Below are positions 20,965 through 29,994 of a stretch of DNA of 64,000 bases, piece after piece. Within the stretch, counting starts at the first letter, position 1; each line of letters opens with the position of its first letter. The stretch lies in contig NZ_JAHBBF010000008.1 of assembly GCF_019331725.1 (NCBI RefSeq), positions 62,001 to 126,000 of the forward strand. The letters are read 5' to 3'. This DNA is from Bifidobacterium saguinibicoloris. Lineage in GTDB: Bacteria; Actinomycetota; Actinomycetes; Actinomycetales; Bifidobacteriaceae. The translations under genes were made by a program, and so were the position numbers. Under the pieces are notes generated by a model. The model did no database searches and had not been told where the DNA came from. It saw nothing but the letters and a program-made list of their open reading frames with translations.

Positions 20965-21363
20965 ATGGCAGCGCCAAAGCAAGCCGCTCGTAAGCCCCGT
21001 CGTCGCGATCGCAAGTCGATCCCGGTCGGCCAGGCTCACATCAAGTCCACTTTCAACAACACGATCATCTCGATCACCGATCCGTCCGGCGCCGTGGTGT
21101 CCTGGGCCTCCGGTGGCGATGTCGGCTTCAAGGGCTCCCGCAAGTCCACGCCGTACGCCGCTGGCATGGCTGCCGAGTCCGCCGCCCGCAAGGCGATGGA
21201 GCATGGTGTGAAGAAGGTCGACGTGTTCGTCAAGGGCCCGGGTTCCGGTCGTGAGACCGCCATCCGTTCCCTGCAGTCCGCCGGTCTCGAAGTCGGTTCC
21301 ATCACCGACGTCACCCCGCAAGCGCACAACGGCGTTCGTCCCCCGAAGCGTCGTCGCGTCTGA
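20965..21363 (+). CDS. rpsK: 30S ribosomal protein uS11
   Basis: 132 aa. [19 protein letters not shown] and the C-terminal [15 protein letters not shown] are diagnostic; platform protein close to the mRNA exit. No rpsD follows, unlike in mycobacteria. Confidence 0.98.
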   Translation: MAAPKQAARKPRRRDRKSIPVGQAHIKSTFNNTIISITDPSGAVVSWASGGDVGFKGSRKSTPYAAGMAAESAARKAMEHGVKKVDVFVKGPGSGRETAIRSLQSAGLEVGSITDVTPQAHNGVRPPKRRRV

Positions 21364-21440
21364 GCACTACTAGACAATATTCATCCAACCCGCTTTTCCC
21401 GGTGAGTGCACCACCGGTCAAAAGCTGAAAGGATACCACA

Positions 21441-22439
21441 GTGCTTATTGCACAGCGTCCGACTCTTAACGAGGAATCGCTGAACCCCCAGCGCTCCCGC
21501 TTCATCATCGAGCCGCTCGAACCGGGATTCGGCTATACGCTTGGCAACTCGCTGCGTCGCACCCTGCTGAGCTCGATTCCGGGTGCCGCTGTGACTTCGG
21601 TGCGTATCTCCGGTGCCCTGCACGAGTTCACCACTCTGCCGGGCGTCCAGGAGGACGTGACCGAGATTCTGCTCAACGTCAAGGGCATCGTGCTCACCAG
21701 CGAGTACGACGAACCTGTCGTCATGTACCTGCGCAAGAGCGGCAAGGGCGAGGTCACCGCCGGTGACATCACCCCGCCTGCGGGCGTCACCATCGCCAAC
21801 CCGGACATGCACATCGCCACCCTCGCCGAGGACGGCGAACTCGAGATCGAGTTCACCGTCGAGCGCGGCCGTGGCTACGTCCCGGCGGCGATGAACAAGC
21901 AGGACACCGATGAGATCGGCCGCATCCCGGTCGACTCCATCTACTCCCCGGTGCTCAAGGTGAGCTACAAGGTCGAGGCCACGCGTGTGGAACAGCGCAC
22001 CGACTTCGACAAGCTCATCCTGGACGTGGAGACCAAGCCGGCCATCTCCCCGCGTGACGCGGTGGCTTCCGCCGGTTCCACCCTGGTGGAGCTCTTCGGC
22101 CTGTGCCGTGAGCTCAACACCCAGGCCGAAGGCGTCGAGGTCGGCCCCGCCCCTGTGGTGGAGGAGTCCAACCCCGAACTCGCCGTGCCGATCGAGGACC
22201 TCAACCTCACGCAGCGCAGCTACAACTGCCTCAAGCGCGAGGGCATCCACACCATCGGCGAGCTGGTCTCCCACACCGAGCAGGATCTGCTCGATATCCG
22301 CAATTTCGGTATGAAGTCCATCGACGAGGTCAAGGAGAAGCTCCAGTCTCTGGGCATGTCCCTGAAGGCCTCCCCGCTCGGCGGCTTCGACACCAACAAT
22401 CTCGAAGGCGGCACCTTCTTCTCGCCGGAAGACGAGTGA
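21441..22439 (+). CDS. rpoA: RNA polymerase alpha subunit
   Basis: 332 aa from GTG 21441 (GAAAGGA upstream). The N-terminal dimerisation domain contains [31 protein letters not shown], cited in parts. A linker of about 20 residues precedes the C-terminal domain (about 250-315), whose [15 protein letters not shown] and [14 protein letters not shown] contact UP elements and activators. Located between rpsK and rplQ as usual. Confidence 0.98.
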   Translation: MLIAQRPTLNEESLNPQRSRFIIEPLEPGFGYTLGNSLRRTLLSSIPGAAVTSVRISGALHEFTTLPGVQEDVTEILLNVKGIVLTSEYDEPVVMYLRKSGKGEVTAGDITPPAGVTIANPDMHIATLAEDGELEIEFTVERGRGYVPAAMNKQDTDEIGRIPVDSIYSPVLKVSYKVEATRVEQRTDFDKLILDVETKPAISPRDAVASAGSTLVELFGLCRELNTQAEGVEVGPAPVVEESNPELAVPIEDLNLTQRSYNCLKREGIHTIGELVSHTEQDLLDIRNFGMKSIDEVKEKLQSLGMSLKASPLGGFDTNNLEGGTFFSPEDE

Positions 22440-22473
22440 GAACGGTCCAGCCGATTTCGACCAACCGCTAGAC

Positions 22474-22510
22474 CGGTTCGGACGTTCGGGCCTCTGCCCA
22501 CCTGAACCGG
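22474..22510 (+). promoter_or_regulatory. Inverted repeat between rpoA and rplQ
   Basis: CCGGTTC and GAACCGG arms flank a 23-nt loop, 20 nt before the rplQ ATG. It could be an attenuator or RNA-processing signal; no U-tract. Confidence 0.35.
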
Positions 22511-22529
22511 CCAAGCAAAAGGAGTTACT

Positions 22530-23048
22530 ATGCCCACACCCAAGAAGGGCCCGCGTCTGGCCTCCAGCCCGGCGCACGAGCGCCTGATGCTCGCGAACAT
22601 GGCCACCAGCCTGTTCCAGAACGGCCGCATCACCACCACGCTGCCGAAGGCCAAGCGCCTTCGTCCGCTGGCCGAGCGCCTGATCACCTTCGCCAAGCGC
22701 GGTGATCTGCACTCCCGCCGTCGCGTGATGCGCGTCATCCGCAACAAGTCCGTCGTGCACGTGCTGTTCACCCAGATCGCCGAGCAGATGGAGCAGCGCG
22801 AGGGCGGCTACACCCGCATCGTGAAGATCGCCCCGCGTAAGGGCGACGCCACCCCGATGGCCATCATCGAGCTCGTCACCGAGCCGGTCGCCAAGAAGGC
22901 CGTCGTGAAGGAAGCCGAAGCCGCCGCCAAGGTCGAGGCCAAGGATGAGGCTCCGGCCGCCGAGGCTCCGGTTGAGGAGACCGCCGCCGAAGCCACCGAG
23001 GCTCCGGCCGAGGCCGCCGAGACCACCGAGGCCGAGCAGGCCGAGTGA
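22530..23048 (+). CDS. rplQ: 50S ribosomal protein bL17
   Basis: 172 aa. The core (residues 1-120) includes [21 protein letters not shown]. The last 50 residues are an Ala/Glu-rich tail typical of actinobacterial bL17. Last gene of the alpha operon. Confidence 0.97.
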   Translation: MPTPKKGPRLASSPAHERLMLANMATSLFQNGRITTTLPKAKRLRPLAERLITFAKRGDLHSRRRVMRVIRNKSVVHVLFTQIAEQMEQREGGYTRIVKIAPRKGDATPMAIIELVTEPVAKKAVVKEAEAAAKVEAKDEAPAAEAPVEETAAEATEAPAEAAETTEAEQAE

Positions 23049-23074
23049 GTCGTTAGCGTCAGCTGACTCGAAGC

Positions 23075-23112
23075 AAAGGGGTCGGGAATCCGTATGGATT
23101 CCCGACCCCTTT
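23075..23112. terminator. Bidirectional terminator, rplQ / truA
   Basis: AAAGGGGTCGGGAATCC / GGATTCCCGACCCCTTT, a perfect 17-bp stem with a 4-nt loop between convergent rplQ and truA. The A and T runs at the base suit termination in both directions. Confidence 0.85.
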
Positions 23113-23161
23113 CGCATGCCCGCTCCCATCCATCGCATGGTGCGGTGACGACCGCAGGCAG

Positions 23162-24145
23162 CTACGGCAGGGTGCGGACGGCGCGGATCGCCTCGGCCCG
23201 GGAGGCGAGTTCGTCGTCGGGCGGGTAGGCGACGTGCTCCAGCGTGAGGCCCTGCGGTGCGATCGGTCCGGTCGAGCCTTCGCGCTTCGGCACGGCCATC
23301 TTGCCTGCGAACCAGTCGAGGTCGCGTTTGCCGATGCCCACCGCGACGCACGCGTTGACGAGCGAACGCACCATGTTGCGTGCGAACGCGTCCGCGACGA
23401 TCGTGAAGCAGACAAGACCGGATTCCAGCGTCGGCGTCACGTAACCGGTCGCCGCGTCGTCGCCGTACCCGCCACCCGTCGTGCCGCTGTCTGACGTGTG
23501 CCCGCGCGCCGCGACGTCGTCGCGCGACGGCACCAGCGGACGCGACGGGACGCGCGTCCAGAACGCGCGCTTCACCTCGCGGATCGTCGTACCGCCCGGA
23601 TTCGGCGTCGCGAACGAACCGAAGTCGTGCAATCCCAGCGTCATCGCCGCGGCACGGTTCATCGCGTCCAGGTCGAGCGTGTCGTCGATGTGCAGCACGC
23701 ACCCGCGCAGCCGCGGATCAACTTCGCTCGCGCGGTCGGCGATCCGATACACGTACGTGCGTTCCAGCGCGGAGAACCGCGCGTCGAAACCGTCCGGCGC
23801 GACGGACACGCGATGGACGGTGACGTCCGACGGCAGCAGGCGCTGCAGCCGATGCTCGAGCGCGGTGACCGCCGGCACCCTCATGTGCCCGACGGCGCGT
23901 TCCAGCGTCGATTCGGCGACGTCGAGATGGCACACCTGATGACTGGCGTGGACGCCGGTATCGGTGCGTCCGGCGACGACGAGGCGCAGTGGCTCGTCCG
24001 GGTCATGTTCGGGCACGCGCAGCAGTTTGTGCAGCGCCGCCTCGATGGTGCCCTGCACGGTGCGGATGTCCGGTTGCGTGGCCCACCCGTAGAAGCCGCC
24101 GCCGTCGTATGCGAGGTCGATGCGCAGTCGTGTCTTGTCCGTCAT
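23162..24145 (-). CDS. truA: tRNA pseudouridine(38-40) synthase TruA
   Basis: 327 aa from ATG 24145. It isomerises uridines 38-40 in tRNA anticodon arms. The catalytic aspartate lies in GRTDTGVHA (about residue 60). RIDLAYDGGGFYGWATQP and ARNMVRSLV are family segments. An unconserved Gly/Asp-rich insertion (DVAARGHTSDSGTTGGGYGDD) lies at about 225-245. TruA commonly follows rplQ, but here it is convergent with it. TATACT sits 8 nt before the start, so translation may be leaderless. Confidence 0.93.
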   Translation of the reverse strand: MTDKTRLRIDLAYDGGGFYGWATQPDIRTVQGTIEAALHKLLRVPEHDPDEPLRLVVAGRTDTGVHASHQVCHLDVAESTLERAVGHMRVPAVTALEHRLQRLLPSDVTVHRVSVAPDGFDARFSALERTYVYRIADRASEVDPRLRGCVLHIDDTLDLDAMNRAAAMTLGLHDFGSFATPNPGGTTIREVKRAFWTRVPSRPLVPSRDDVAARGHTSDSGTTGGGYGDDAATGYVTPTLESGLVCFTIVADAFARNMVRSLVNACVAVGIGKRDLDWFAGKMAVPKREGSTGPIAPQGLTLEHVAYPPDDELASRAEAIRAVRTLP

Positions 24146-24153
24146 AGCCAACG

Positions 24154-24159
24154 AGTATA
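24154..24159 (-). promoter_or_regulatory. truA -10 element
   Basis: TATACT on the minus strand, 8 nt before the truA ATG, with no Shine-Dalgarno between them. Consistent with a leaderless transcript. Confidence 0.45.
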
Positions 24160-24377
24160 CGGTCCCGCGCCGATGCCCCGTACGGGAATCGTGGGAGGAC
24201 GACGAGGCGGCGCCGAGGCGGGACAGTGACCTGCTCGTAACATTGCCGCGCCCTGCATGAAACGGGTGCCGCCTACGATGACGCGCGTATCGGCAAGGAG
24301 GCCCGCATGTCCGAAGGTCCGCACCGCAACGGACGGACGCGGGCTTCACGGCATGAGGCACGGAAGGCGGAAACACG

Positions 24378-26558
24378 ATGATCGAATCGTCGGCAGGCAG
24401 GCTCGCGACGGAACTGGTGGAGCGGCGCGAGGACATCAACCGCGAGCTGAGCCGCAACGGCGTACGGTTCGGCGTGTACAAGGACGGCGTGTACAAGGAC
24501 CGTCTGTTCCCGTACGATCCGATTCCGCGCATCATCGAATCCGACGAGTTCGACCGTCTCGAGGCGGGGCTCAAGCAGCGCGTCAACGCGCTCAACGCGT
24601 ACCTGCGGGACATCTACTCCGACAAGCGCATCATCCACGACGGCGTCGTGCCCGAGGAGTTCGTGTACACGTCCGCCGGCTACTACCCGCAGGTCAACGG
24701 CGTGACGCCCCCGGCCGGCGTGTTCGCGCACATCGCCGGCGAGGACCTCGTCCAGGGCGAGGACGGCCGCTGGTGGGTGCTCGAGGACAACCTGCGCATC
24801 CCCTCCGGCGCCAGCTACCCGCTGTTCGCGCGCGACATCGAACGCCGCGCCAACCCGCGCCTGTTCCGCGAGGTGCACGTGCGGGACAACCGCGACTATC
24901 CGCGTCTGCTGCGCAAGGCCATGGACTTCGTCTCCACCGAGGGTATCGCCGTGGTGCTCACCCCCGGCCGCTACAACTCCGCGTTCTTCGAACACGCCTA
25001 CCTCGCCGAGAAGACCGGCGCCACGCTCGCCTTCCCGGAGGACCTCGAAGTGGTGGAGAACAAGCTGTTCTTCCTCGACTACGCCGGCAACCGGCACCGC
25101 GTGGGCGTTGTCTACCGCAGGCTCGCCGACGACTACCTCGATCCGTTCGCCTTCAACCCGGACTCCGTGATCGGCGTGCCCGGACTGTTGTCCGCCTACC
25201 GCGCCGGCAACGTCGCCATCGTCAACGCGCCGGGCAACGGCGCCGCCGACGACAAAGCCATCTACTACTTCGTGCCGCAGATGATCAAGTACTATCTGGG
25301 CGAGGAGCCGATCCTGCACAACGCGCCCACGTACATGCCGATGTTCGAGCAGGACCGCAAGGAGGTCCTGAGCCGCATGGACGAACTCGTCATCAAGGAC
25401 GTGGCGGAGGCCGGCGGCTACGGCGTGGTGTTCGGGCGCGACCTGAGCCGCGAGAAGCGCGAGGAGCTCGCCGACCGCATCAAGGCGGACCCGCGCCGGT
25501 TCATCGCGCAGGAGATCATCCAGTTCCGCGACATCGACGTGGTGGACCCCGCCACCGGCGAGCACAGCCCGCGCAAGGCCGACCTGCGCGCGTTCGTCGT
25601 GACCGGCCAGAACACGCACGTGTGGTATTCCGGTCTCACCCGCTACTCCTCGGTGCCCGGGCAGATGATCGTCAACTCGTCCCAGGGCGGCGGCTTCAAG
25701 GACACGTGGGTGCTCGCGCCCAAGGACCGCGTCATCCCGAACCACGGCGAGGAGATCGAATCGGTCAACCTCATGCCGCACGCGCGCAAGCATTCGCTGC
25801 AGCTCGTCACCGCGTCCAAGGCCGACAACCTGTACTGGCTCGGCCGCTACACCGAGCGCGCGTTCACCACGCTCGTCCAGTTCTACCCGTTCTACGACCG
25901 TGTGATGGACGACAATCCGGACGCCTTCCGTCCGTTCGCCCGCGCGCTCGACCTGCCGGAGGATTTCGAGGACTTCGACACGTTCATCCACTCGTTCCTC
26001 TACGACGGCACGAACCCGGATTCGGTGCGCTCCGCCATCGTCTCCGCGTTCAACAACGCGGTGGTCCTGCGCCCGGAGCTCAGCTCCCGTCTGCTGCAGT
26101 ACGTCGAGCTGGCGGTGACGAACATCACCAGCGCGGCCGAGGCGTCCGCCGATTCGTCCGACATCTACGCCCAGCGCGACATCGCCGACAACATGCTCGC
26201 CTTCTGGGGCGGCATCGAGAACTCCGCCGCCGACATGACGCTCAAGGCGTTCATCTTCATCGGCAAGTACATCGAACGCCTCGACCTGTACACGCGCTTC
26301 GGCATGCCGGTGGAGGAGATGGACGCGCCGTTCCGTAAGCTCAGCACCTACTCGCATGCGTTGGACGGCATGCCGTTGCCGCAGTGCTTCGCCGAGGGCA
26401 TCGGCTGGCTGCTCGGCCAGCTGCCGCAGCGCGGATACCCGGAGCTGACCGCGCGCCTGCAGAGCTTCCTCGACGACTTCGGCAAGCGTTCGATCACCGG
26501 CGACCGCAAGGATCCGGGGTCGTTCAGCGCGATGAACATGGACGCCCGCAGGCCGTGA
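24378..26558 (+). CDS. Circularly permuted ATP-grasp / alpha-E fusion protein
   Basis: 726 aa. Residues about 1-470 match the circularly permuted ATP-grasp family (formerly DUF404/DUF407, COG2308): YPQVNGVTPPAG, WWVLEDNLRIPSGASY and VIKDVAEAGGYGVVFGRDL. From about 473 (ASKADNLYWLGRYTERA) it is an alpha-E domain (DUF403, COG2307), all-helical. In many bacteria these are separate genes next to a transglutaminase, as here. Comparative work predicts ATP-dependent amide or peptide ligation, but the substrate is unknown. GGAAGGCGG precedes ATG 24378. A 68-nt gap leads to the transglutaminase gene, so the two are probably one operon. Confidence 0.9.
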   Translation: MIESSAGRLATELVERREDINRELSRNGVRFGVYKDGVYKDRLFPYDPIPRIIESDEFDRLEAGLKQRVNALNAYLRDIYSDKRIIHDGVVPEEFVYTSAGYYPQVNGVTPPAGVFAHIAGEDLVQGEDGRWWVLEDNLRIPSGASYPLFARDIERRANPRLFREVHVRDNRDYPRLLRKAMDFVSTEGIAVVLTPGRYNSAFFEHAYLAEKTGATLAFPEDLEVVENKLFFLDYAGNRHRVGVVYRRLADDYLDPFAFNPDSVIGVPGLLSAYRAGNVAIVNAPGNGAADDKAIYYFVPQMIKYYLGEEPILHNAPTYMPMFEQDRKEVLSRMDELVIKDVAEAGGYGVVFGRDLSREKREELADRIKADPRRFIAQEIIQFRDIDVVDPATGEHSPRKADLRAFVVTGQNTHVWYSGLTRYSSVPGQMIVNSSQGGGFKDTWVLAPKDRVIPNHGEEIESVNLMPHARKHSLQLVTASKADNLYWLGRYTERAFTTLVQFYPFYDRVMDDNPDAFRPFARALDLPEDFEDFDTFIHSFLYDGTNPDSVRSAIVSAFNNAVVLRPELSSRLLQYVELAVTNITSAAEASADSSDIYAQRDIADNMLAFWGGIENSAADMTLKAFIFIGKYIERLDLYTRFGMPVEEMDAPFRKLSTYSHALDGMPLPQCFAEGIGWLLGQLPQRGYPELTARLQSFLDDFGKRSITGDRKDPGSFSAMNMDARRP

Positions 26559-26626
26559 CAGGTCGAGCTGGTAAGGTGGAATGCGGTCTATATCACATCT
26601 TACGGAGCCGATTCGGAGCCTGATTC

Positions 26627-27427
26627 ATGAAAAAACTGGTGTTTGACTACGAGATGAAGCTCAGCTTCAGCTCGCCCGTCACCGATCACCGTTTCCAGCT
26701 GCGGTGCATCCCCGCCACCGGCCCGCGTCAGCAGGTTGTGGACGTCGAGATCGACATCGAGCCGGACGTCGAGCTGGAGACCACCATCGACTCGTTCGAT
26801 TCGGTGGTCAAGACCGGCTTCATCCCCGAGCCGCACGATGTGTTCAACTACAAGGTGACCGGCATCGCGTTCGTCGACAACGAGCACATCAAGACGGAGA
26901 TCTACAAGCCGTTGTACCGCTTCGATTCCGCGTTGACGATCCCCGGCCCCGCCGTGGAGGCGCTGACCGACATCTGCCGTCGGCGTCTCGAGACGCTGCC
27001 GGAGAACGTCACGCCGGTCGAGAGGGCGCGCGAGATCATGGACGAGGTGTACAAGGCGTTCGTCTACACGCCCGGTTCCACCACCATCCGCACCACCGCC
27101 GAGGAGGCGCTCGTCCAACGCAAGGGCGTGTGCCAGGACTATGCGCACGTGATGCTGTCCGTGGCCCGCCACTGCGGGCTCGTCGCCCGCTACATCGCCG
27201 GCCTGCTCGGCGGGGAGGGTGCCACGCACGCCTGGGTGGAGGTCTACCAGGACAACCGGTGGATCGGTCTCGACCCCACCCACGACCGCATGGTCGACGA
27301 CAACTACATCACCATCGCCCACGGGCGCGACTACCGCGACTGCATGCTCGACATCGGCATCTTCTCCGGATACAACGTCGAGCAGCACCAGTGGGTCAAC
27401 GCCTCCGTGCACGAGCAGAGGCTGTAG
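26627..27427 (+). CDS. Transglutaminase-like cysteine peptidase/amidase
   Basis: 266 aa. An N-terminal beta-rich domain of about 100 residues is followed by a transglutaminase core with the triad C169 (KGVCQDYAH), H201 (ATHAWVEV) and D216 (IGLDPTHD). No signal peptide or membrane segment, so probably cytoplasmic. It is partner to the ATP-grasp/alpha-E protein upstream; in the proposed model the ligase makes and the transglutaminase fold cleaves or transfers an amide bond. Whether it acts as protease, amidase or cross-linker is undetermined. Confidence 0.9.
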   Translation: MKKLVFDYEMKLSFSSPVTDHRFQLRCIPATGPRQQVVDVEIDIEPDVELETTIDSFDSVVKTGFIPEPHDVFNYKVTGIAFVDNEHIKTEIYKPLYRFDSALTIPGPAVEALTDICRRRLETLPENVTPVERAREIMDEVYKAFVYTPGSTTIRTTAEEALVQRKGVCQDYAHVMLSVARHCGLVARYIAGLLGGEGATHAWVEVYQDNRWIGLDPTHDRMVDDNYITIAHGRDYRDCMLDIGIFSGYNVEQHQWVNASVHEQRL

Positions 27428-27480
27428 GGGCGGAAGCCGTAAGTGCGACGGAACGGCGGCGTACGTCGGCGTGCGGCCGT

Positions 27481-27520
27481 GTCGCGACGTGCCGTGACGT
27501 GTCGCGACGTGTCGCGACGC
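27481..27520. repeat. Four tandem 10-bp units upstream of tRNA-Ser
   Basis: GTCGCGACGT, GCCGTGACGT, GTCGCGACGT, GTCGCGACGC follow one another without gaps. Three carry the palindrome GTCGCGAC. They end 6 bp before the -35 of the tRNA promoter, with a period close to one helical turn. Confidence 0.7.
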
Positions 27521-27526
27521 GCCAAC

Positions 27527-27554
27527 TTGCGTTCACGCCGTCACGGCTTATAAT
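27527..27554 (+). promoter_or_regulatory. tRNA-Ser(CGA) promoter
   Basis: TTGCGT (27527-27532), a 16-bp spacer and a consensus TATAAT (27549-27554), 27 nt before the mature tRNA 5' end. Confidence 0.7.
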
Positions 27555-27581
27555 AAACAGGTTGCGTTTTCACGCGACGAT

Positions 27582-27667
27582 GGATGAATGTCCGAGCGGT
27601 CTAAGGAGCACGCCTCGAAAGCGTGTGAGGGCGAACCCCTCCGCGAGTTCGAATCTCGCTTCATCCG
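27582..27667 (+). tRNA. tRNA-Ser (anticodon CGA)
   Basis: Acceptor arms GGATGAA/TTCATCC pair fully. Anticodon stem CACGC/GCGTG encloses CTCGAAA, giving anticodon CGA for UCG codons. A long variable arm (GAGGGCGAACCCCTC) marks class II serine tRNA, and GTTCGAATC is the T-loop. G73 discriminator; CCA is not encoded. Confidence 0.96.
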
Positions 27668-27674
27668 CGATTGC

Positions 27675-27706
27675 AAAGGGTTCCGGGTTGTCCCGGAACC
27701 CTTTTT
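27675..27706 (+). terminator. Terminator of tRNA-Ser(CGA)
   Basis: AAAGGGTTCCGGG / CCCGGAACCCTTT stem followed by further T residues, a textbook intrinsic terminator 7 nt after the tRNA. Confidence 0.9.
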
Positions 27707-27768
27707 CGTATGTCCGTGAGCCGTCCGATGACGGTCCGCGCGCGTGACGTCGGGCACGTGACGTCGGT

Positions 27769-27777
27769 GGGGGGGGG
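27769..27777. repeat. G9 homopolymer
   Basis: Nine consecutive G on the plus strand, beginning 2 nt beyond the stop of the lipoprotein gene (C9 on its strand). It is the longest mononucleotide run I see here and is non-coding. Confidence 0.8.
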
Positions 27778-27779
27778 CG

Positions 27780-28619
27780 TCAGTCGAACAGGGCGGCGTC
27801 GAAGGAGGGGTAGCCGAGCTCCATCGCGCGCCATGCGCGGGCGGAGGCCATGCGGGCCAGCCAGGCGAGCGTCTTGGGCGAGGGCGACGAGGATCCGTCG
27901 GCGCCGGTGACCTCCTTGCCGCCCACCGCGTCCAGATAGGCGCGTGCGCAGTTCATCTCGATGGAGGCGACCGTGTCGGCCGTGATGCCGTTGGCCGGGT
28001 CGGCGATCGTGTCCGGGTGGGCGATGAGCTGGTCCACCGCGTACACCTTGCGCCGTGGGTCCTTCGAGGAGCCGGACAGGGAGAACAGGCGCTGCGCGGC
28101 GGTCTTGTGGTTGTCGGACAGGGCCAGTGTGGCGCCGTCCACGCCGCGGGCGGCGAGCACCTCCACCGAGAATCCGGCGCGGTCCTCGCCGAGCGAGATC
28201 GCGTCGAGCGCGGATGCCTGCATGTCGAGGCTCACCACTTCGTCGTAGTCGACCTTCTCCGGGGAGGAGGCGTCCACCCCCAGACGTTCCGCCAACGTTC
28301 CGGCGACGAACGAGGCCTGCGCGGCGCGCATCGCGCCCTCGGCGAACCGGGAGTCGCAGGTGGAGGCCACGGTGAGCCACGCCGTGGCCGAGGTGCGGGC
28401 CGCAAGATACCGCATCATCAGCGGCGCTTCGGCGACGGCGGGGGACAGGGCGTGCGAGGCCGTCAGATACACGCTCTCGCATGCGCTCGGCTTCGTCGCC
28501 TCGTCGACCTGCGCTTCGAGACCCGGTGCGGCGCAGCCGGCGAGAGGCGCCGTCATCGCGCACAACGCGAGTACGGCCGCCAAGGGGGTGTGCGTCCAGG
28601 AATCCCGAAGTGTCTTCAT
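27780..28619 (-). CDS. Predicted lipoprotein of unknown function
   Basis: 279 aa. Residues 1-29 form a lipoprotein signal peptide with lipobox LAGC (C29), so the mature protein should be tethered to the outer face of the membrane. The rest is mainly helical and Ala-rich (AEAPLMMRYLAARTSATAWL), with no motif I can place. It is divergent from nusA, 85 nt apart, and its stop abuts a C9 run. Actinobacteria often have small exported or DUF4439-like genes near nusA; I see no convincing match to those. Confidence 0.75.
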   Translation of the reverse strand: MKTLRDSWTHTPLAAVLALCAMTAPLAGCAAPGLEAQVDEATKPSACESVYLTASHALSPAVAEAPLMMRYLAARTSATAWLTVASTCDSRFAEGAMRAAQASFVAGTLAERLGVDASSPEKVDYDEVVSLDMQASALDAISLGEDRAGFSVEVLAARGVDGATLALSDNHKTAAQRLFSLSGSSKDPRRKVYAVDQLIAHPDTIADPANGITADTVASIEMNCARAYLDAVGGKEVTGADGSSSPSPKTLAWLARMASARAWRAMELGYPSFDAALFD

Positions 28620-28704
28620 AAAACAGTAGAGTAAACACTGACTATGACCATATGGGCCAACATAGGGGCCATTCGCCGCAATAACTTAAGGGAGGTCTTG
28701 CGAA

Positions 28705-29769
28705 ATGGAACTGGACCTGACAGGAATTCACAAGCTCGCAGCAGAGCAGGGCATCGAGCCGGAGGCGCTTGACGACGCCCTGTCCGAGGCGCTGCGTCTC
28801 GCCTATCTCAAGACCCCGCACGCGGCCAAGCACGCGCGCGTCGAACTCGACGACCGTGCCGGCACCTTCACCGTGTGGGCCGCGGACGAGATCCCGGGCA
28901 CGCCCACCGAGGACGACCCGCATCCGGCCCCCACGCTGGGCGAGGAATACGATGACACGCCGAAGGACTTCGGCCGTCTCGCCGCCGCCACCGCGCGCCA
29001 GGTCATCACCCAGCTGTTCCGCCATGCCGAGGACGAGCGCGTGTTCGGCGCGTTCTCCGGCCAGAAGGGCAAGCTCATCACCGGCGTCGTCCAGCAGGAC
29101 GTCAAGGACTCGTCCAACGTGCACATCGCCGTGGGCGACGTCGAGGCCCTGCTGCCCCGCCGCGAGCAGGTGCCGGGCGAGCGCTACCGCCATGGCGAGC
29201 GTCTGCGCGTCTACGTGGTGAACGTGGGCCGCGGCCTCAAGGGACCGGAGATCATCGTCTCCCGCTCCCACCCGGAGCTCGTGCGCAAGCTCTTCGAACG
29301 TGAGGTCCCGGAGCTCGTCTCCGGCGCCGTGTCCATCATGGCGATCGCCCGCGAGGCCGGCGCCCGCACGAAGATCGCCGTCAAGGCGAACACCGACGGC
29401 GTGAACCCGAAGGGCGCGCTCATCGGCCCCGGCGGCGCCCGCGTGCGCGCCGTCATGGAGAACCTCGGCCCGGAGAAGATCGACATCGTCGACTACTCCG
29501 ACGATCCGGCCAAGTTCGTCGCCTCCGCCCTGAGCCCGGCCGTGGCCACCGGCGTGCAGGTGATCAGCGAGAAGAACAAGACCGCCATCGCCTTCATCCA
29601 CGACGACCAGCTGTCGCTGGCCATCGGCAAGGAGGGGCAGAACGCGCGTCTGGCCGCCAAGCTCACCGGCTGGAAGATCGGCATCGAATCGTCCGAGGCC
29701 CACGCCAGGAAGCTCGCCGAGCAGCAGCATGAGGCCGCCGCCGCGGACGGACAGGCGCAGGACGACTGA
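28705..29769 (+). CDS. nusA: Transcription termination/antitermination factor NusA
   Basis: 354 aa. Binds RNA polymerase and nascent RNA and controls pausing, termination and rRNA antitermination. An N-terminal RNAP-binding domain, an S1 domain (about 115-175, [17 protein letters not shown]...) and two KH domains ([16 protein letters not shown] and [17 protein letters not shown]) are visible. It lacks the C-terminal acidic repeats of E. coli NusA, as usual outside gamma-proteobacteria. GGGAGG precedes ATG. RimP, which normally precedes nusA, is not here. Confidence 0.97.
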   Translation: MELDLTGIHKLAAEQGIEPEALDDALSEALRLAYLKTPHAAKHARVELDDRAGTFTVWAADEIPGTPTEDDPHPAPTLGEEYDDTPKDFGRLAAATARQVITQLFRHAEDERVFGAFSGQKGKLITGVVQQDVKDSSNVHIAVGDVEALLPRREQVPGERYRHGERLRVYVVNVGRGLKGPEIIVSRSHPELVRKLFEREVPELVSGAVSIMAIAREAGARTKIAVKANTDGVNPKGALIGPGGARVRAVMENLGPEKIDIVDYSDDPAKFVASALSPAVATGVQVISEKNKTAIAFIHDDQLSLAIGKEGQNARLAAKLTGWKIGIESSEAHARKLAEQQHEAAAADGQAQDD

Positions 29770-29793
29770 CCTGTCTCCCGCGGACACGTGGAT

Positions 29794-29823
29794 GGGGCGG
29801 GGAGCCGGACGGCATCCCGCCCC
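29794..29823 (+). terminator. Hairpin between nusA and infB
   Basis: GGGGCGGG / CCCGCCCC stem 24 nt after nusA. Together with the 225-nt gap it suggests partial termination and a separate infB promoter. No ylxR-like ORF is found in the gap. Confidence 0.5.
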
Positions 29824-29994
29824 GTCGTCGGGCGTGGCACATCCAGCGTACTGAGTATGCTTGATGCGGTATGCCGGGCGTAAGCATGCCCGGCCGAAGA
29901 ATGAGGAATCACGATCATGGTCGTACGATGAACAGGCTCGCCGTCATCGGGATTTGACCACGCCGGCGCGTGGTCACGATAAGGAGAACAAGTA

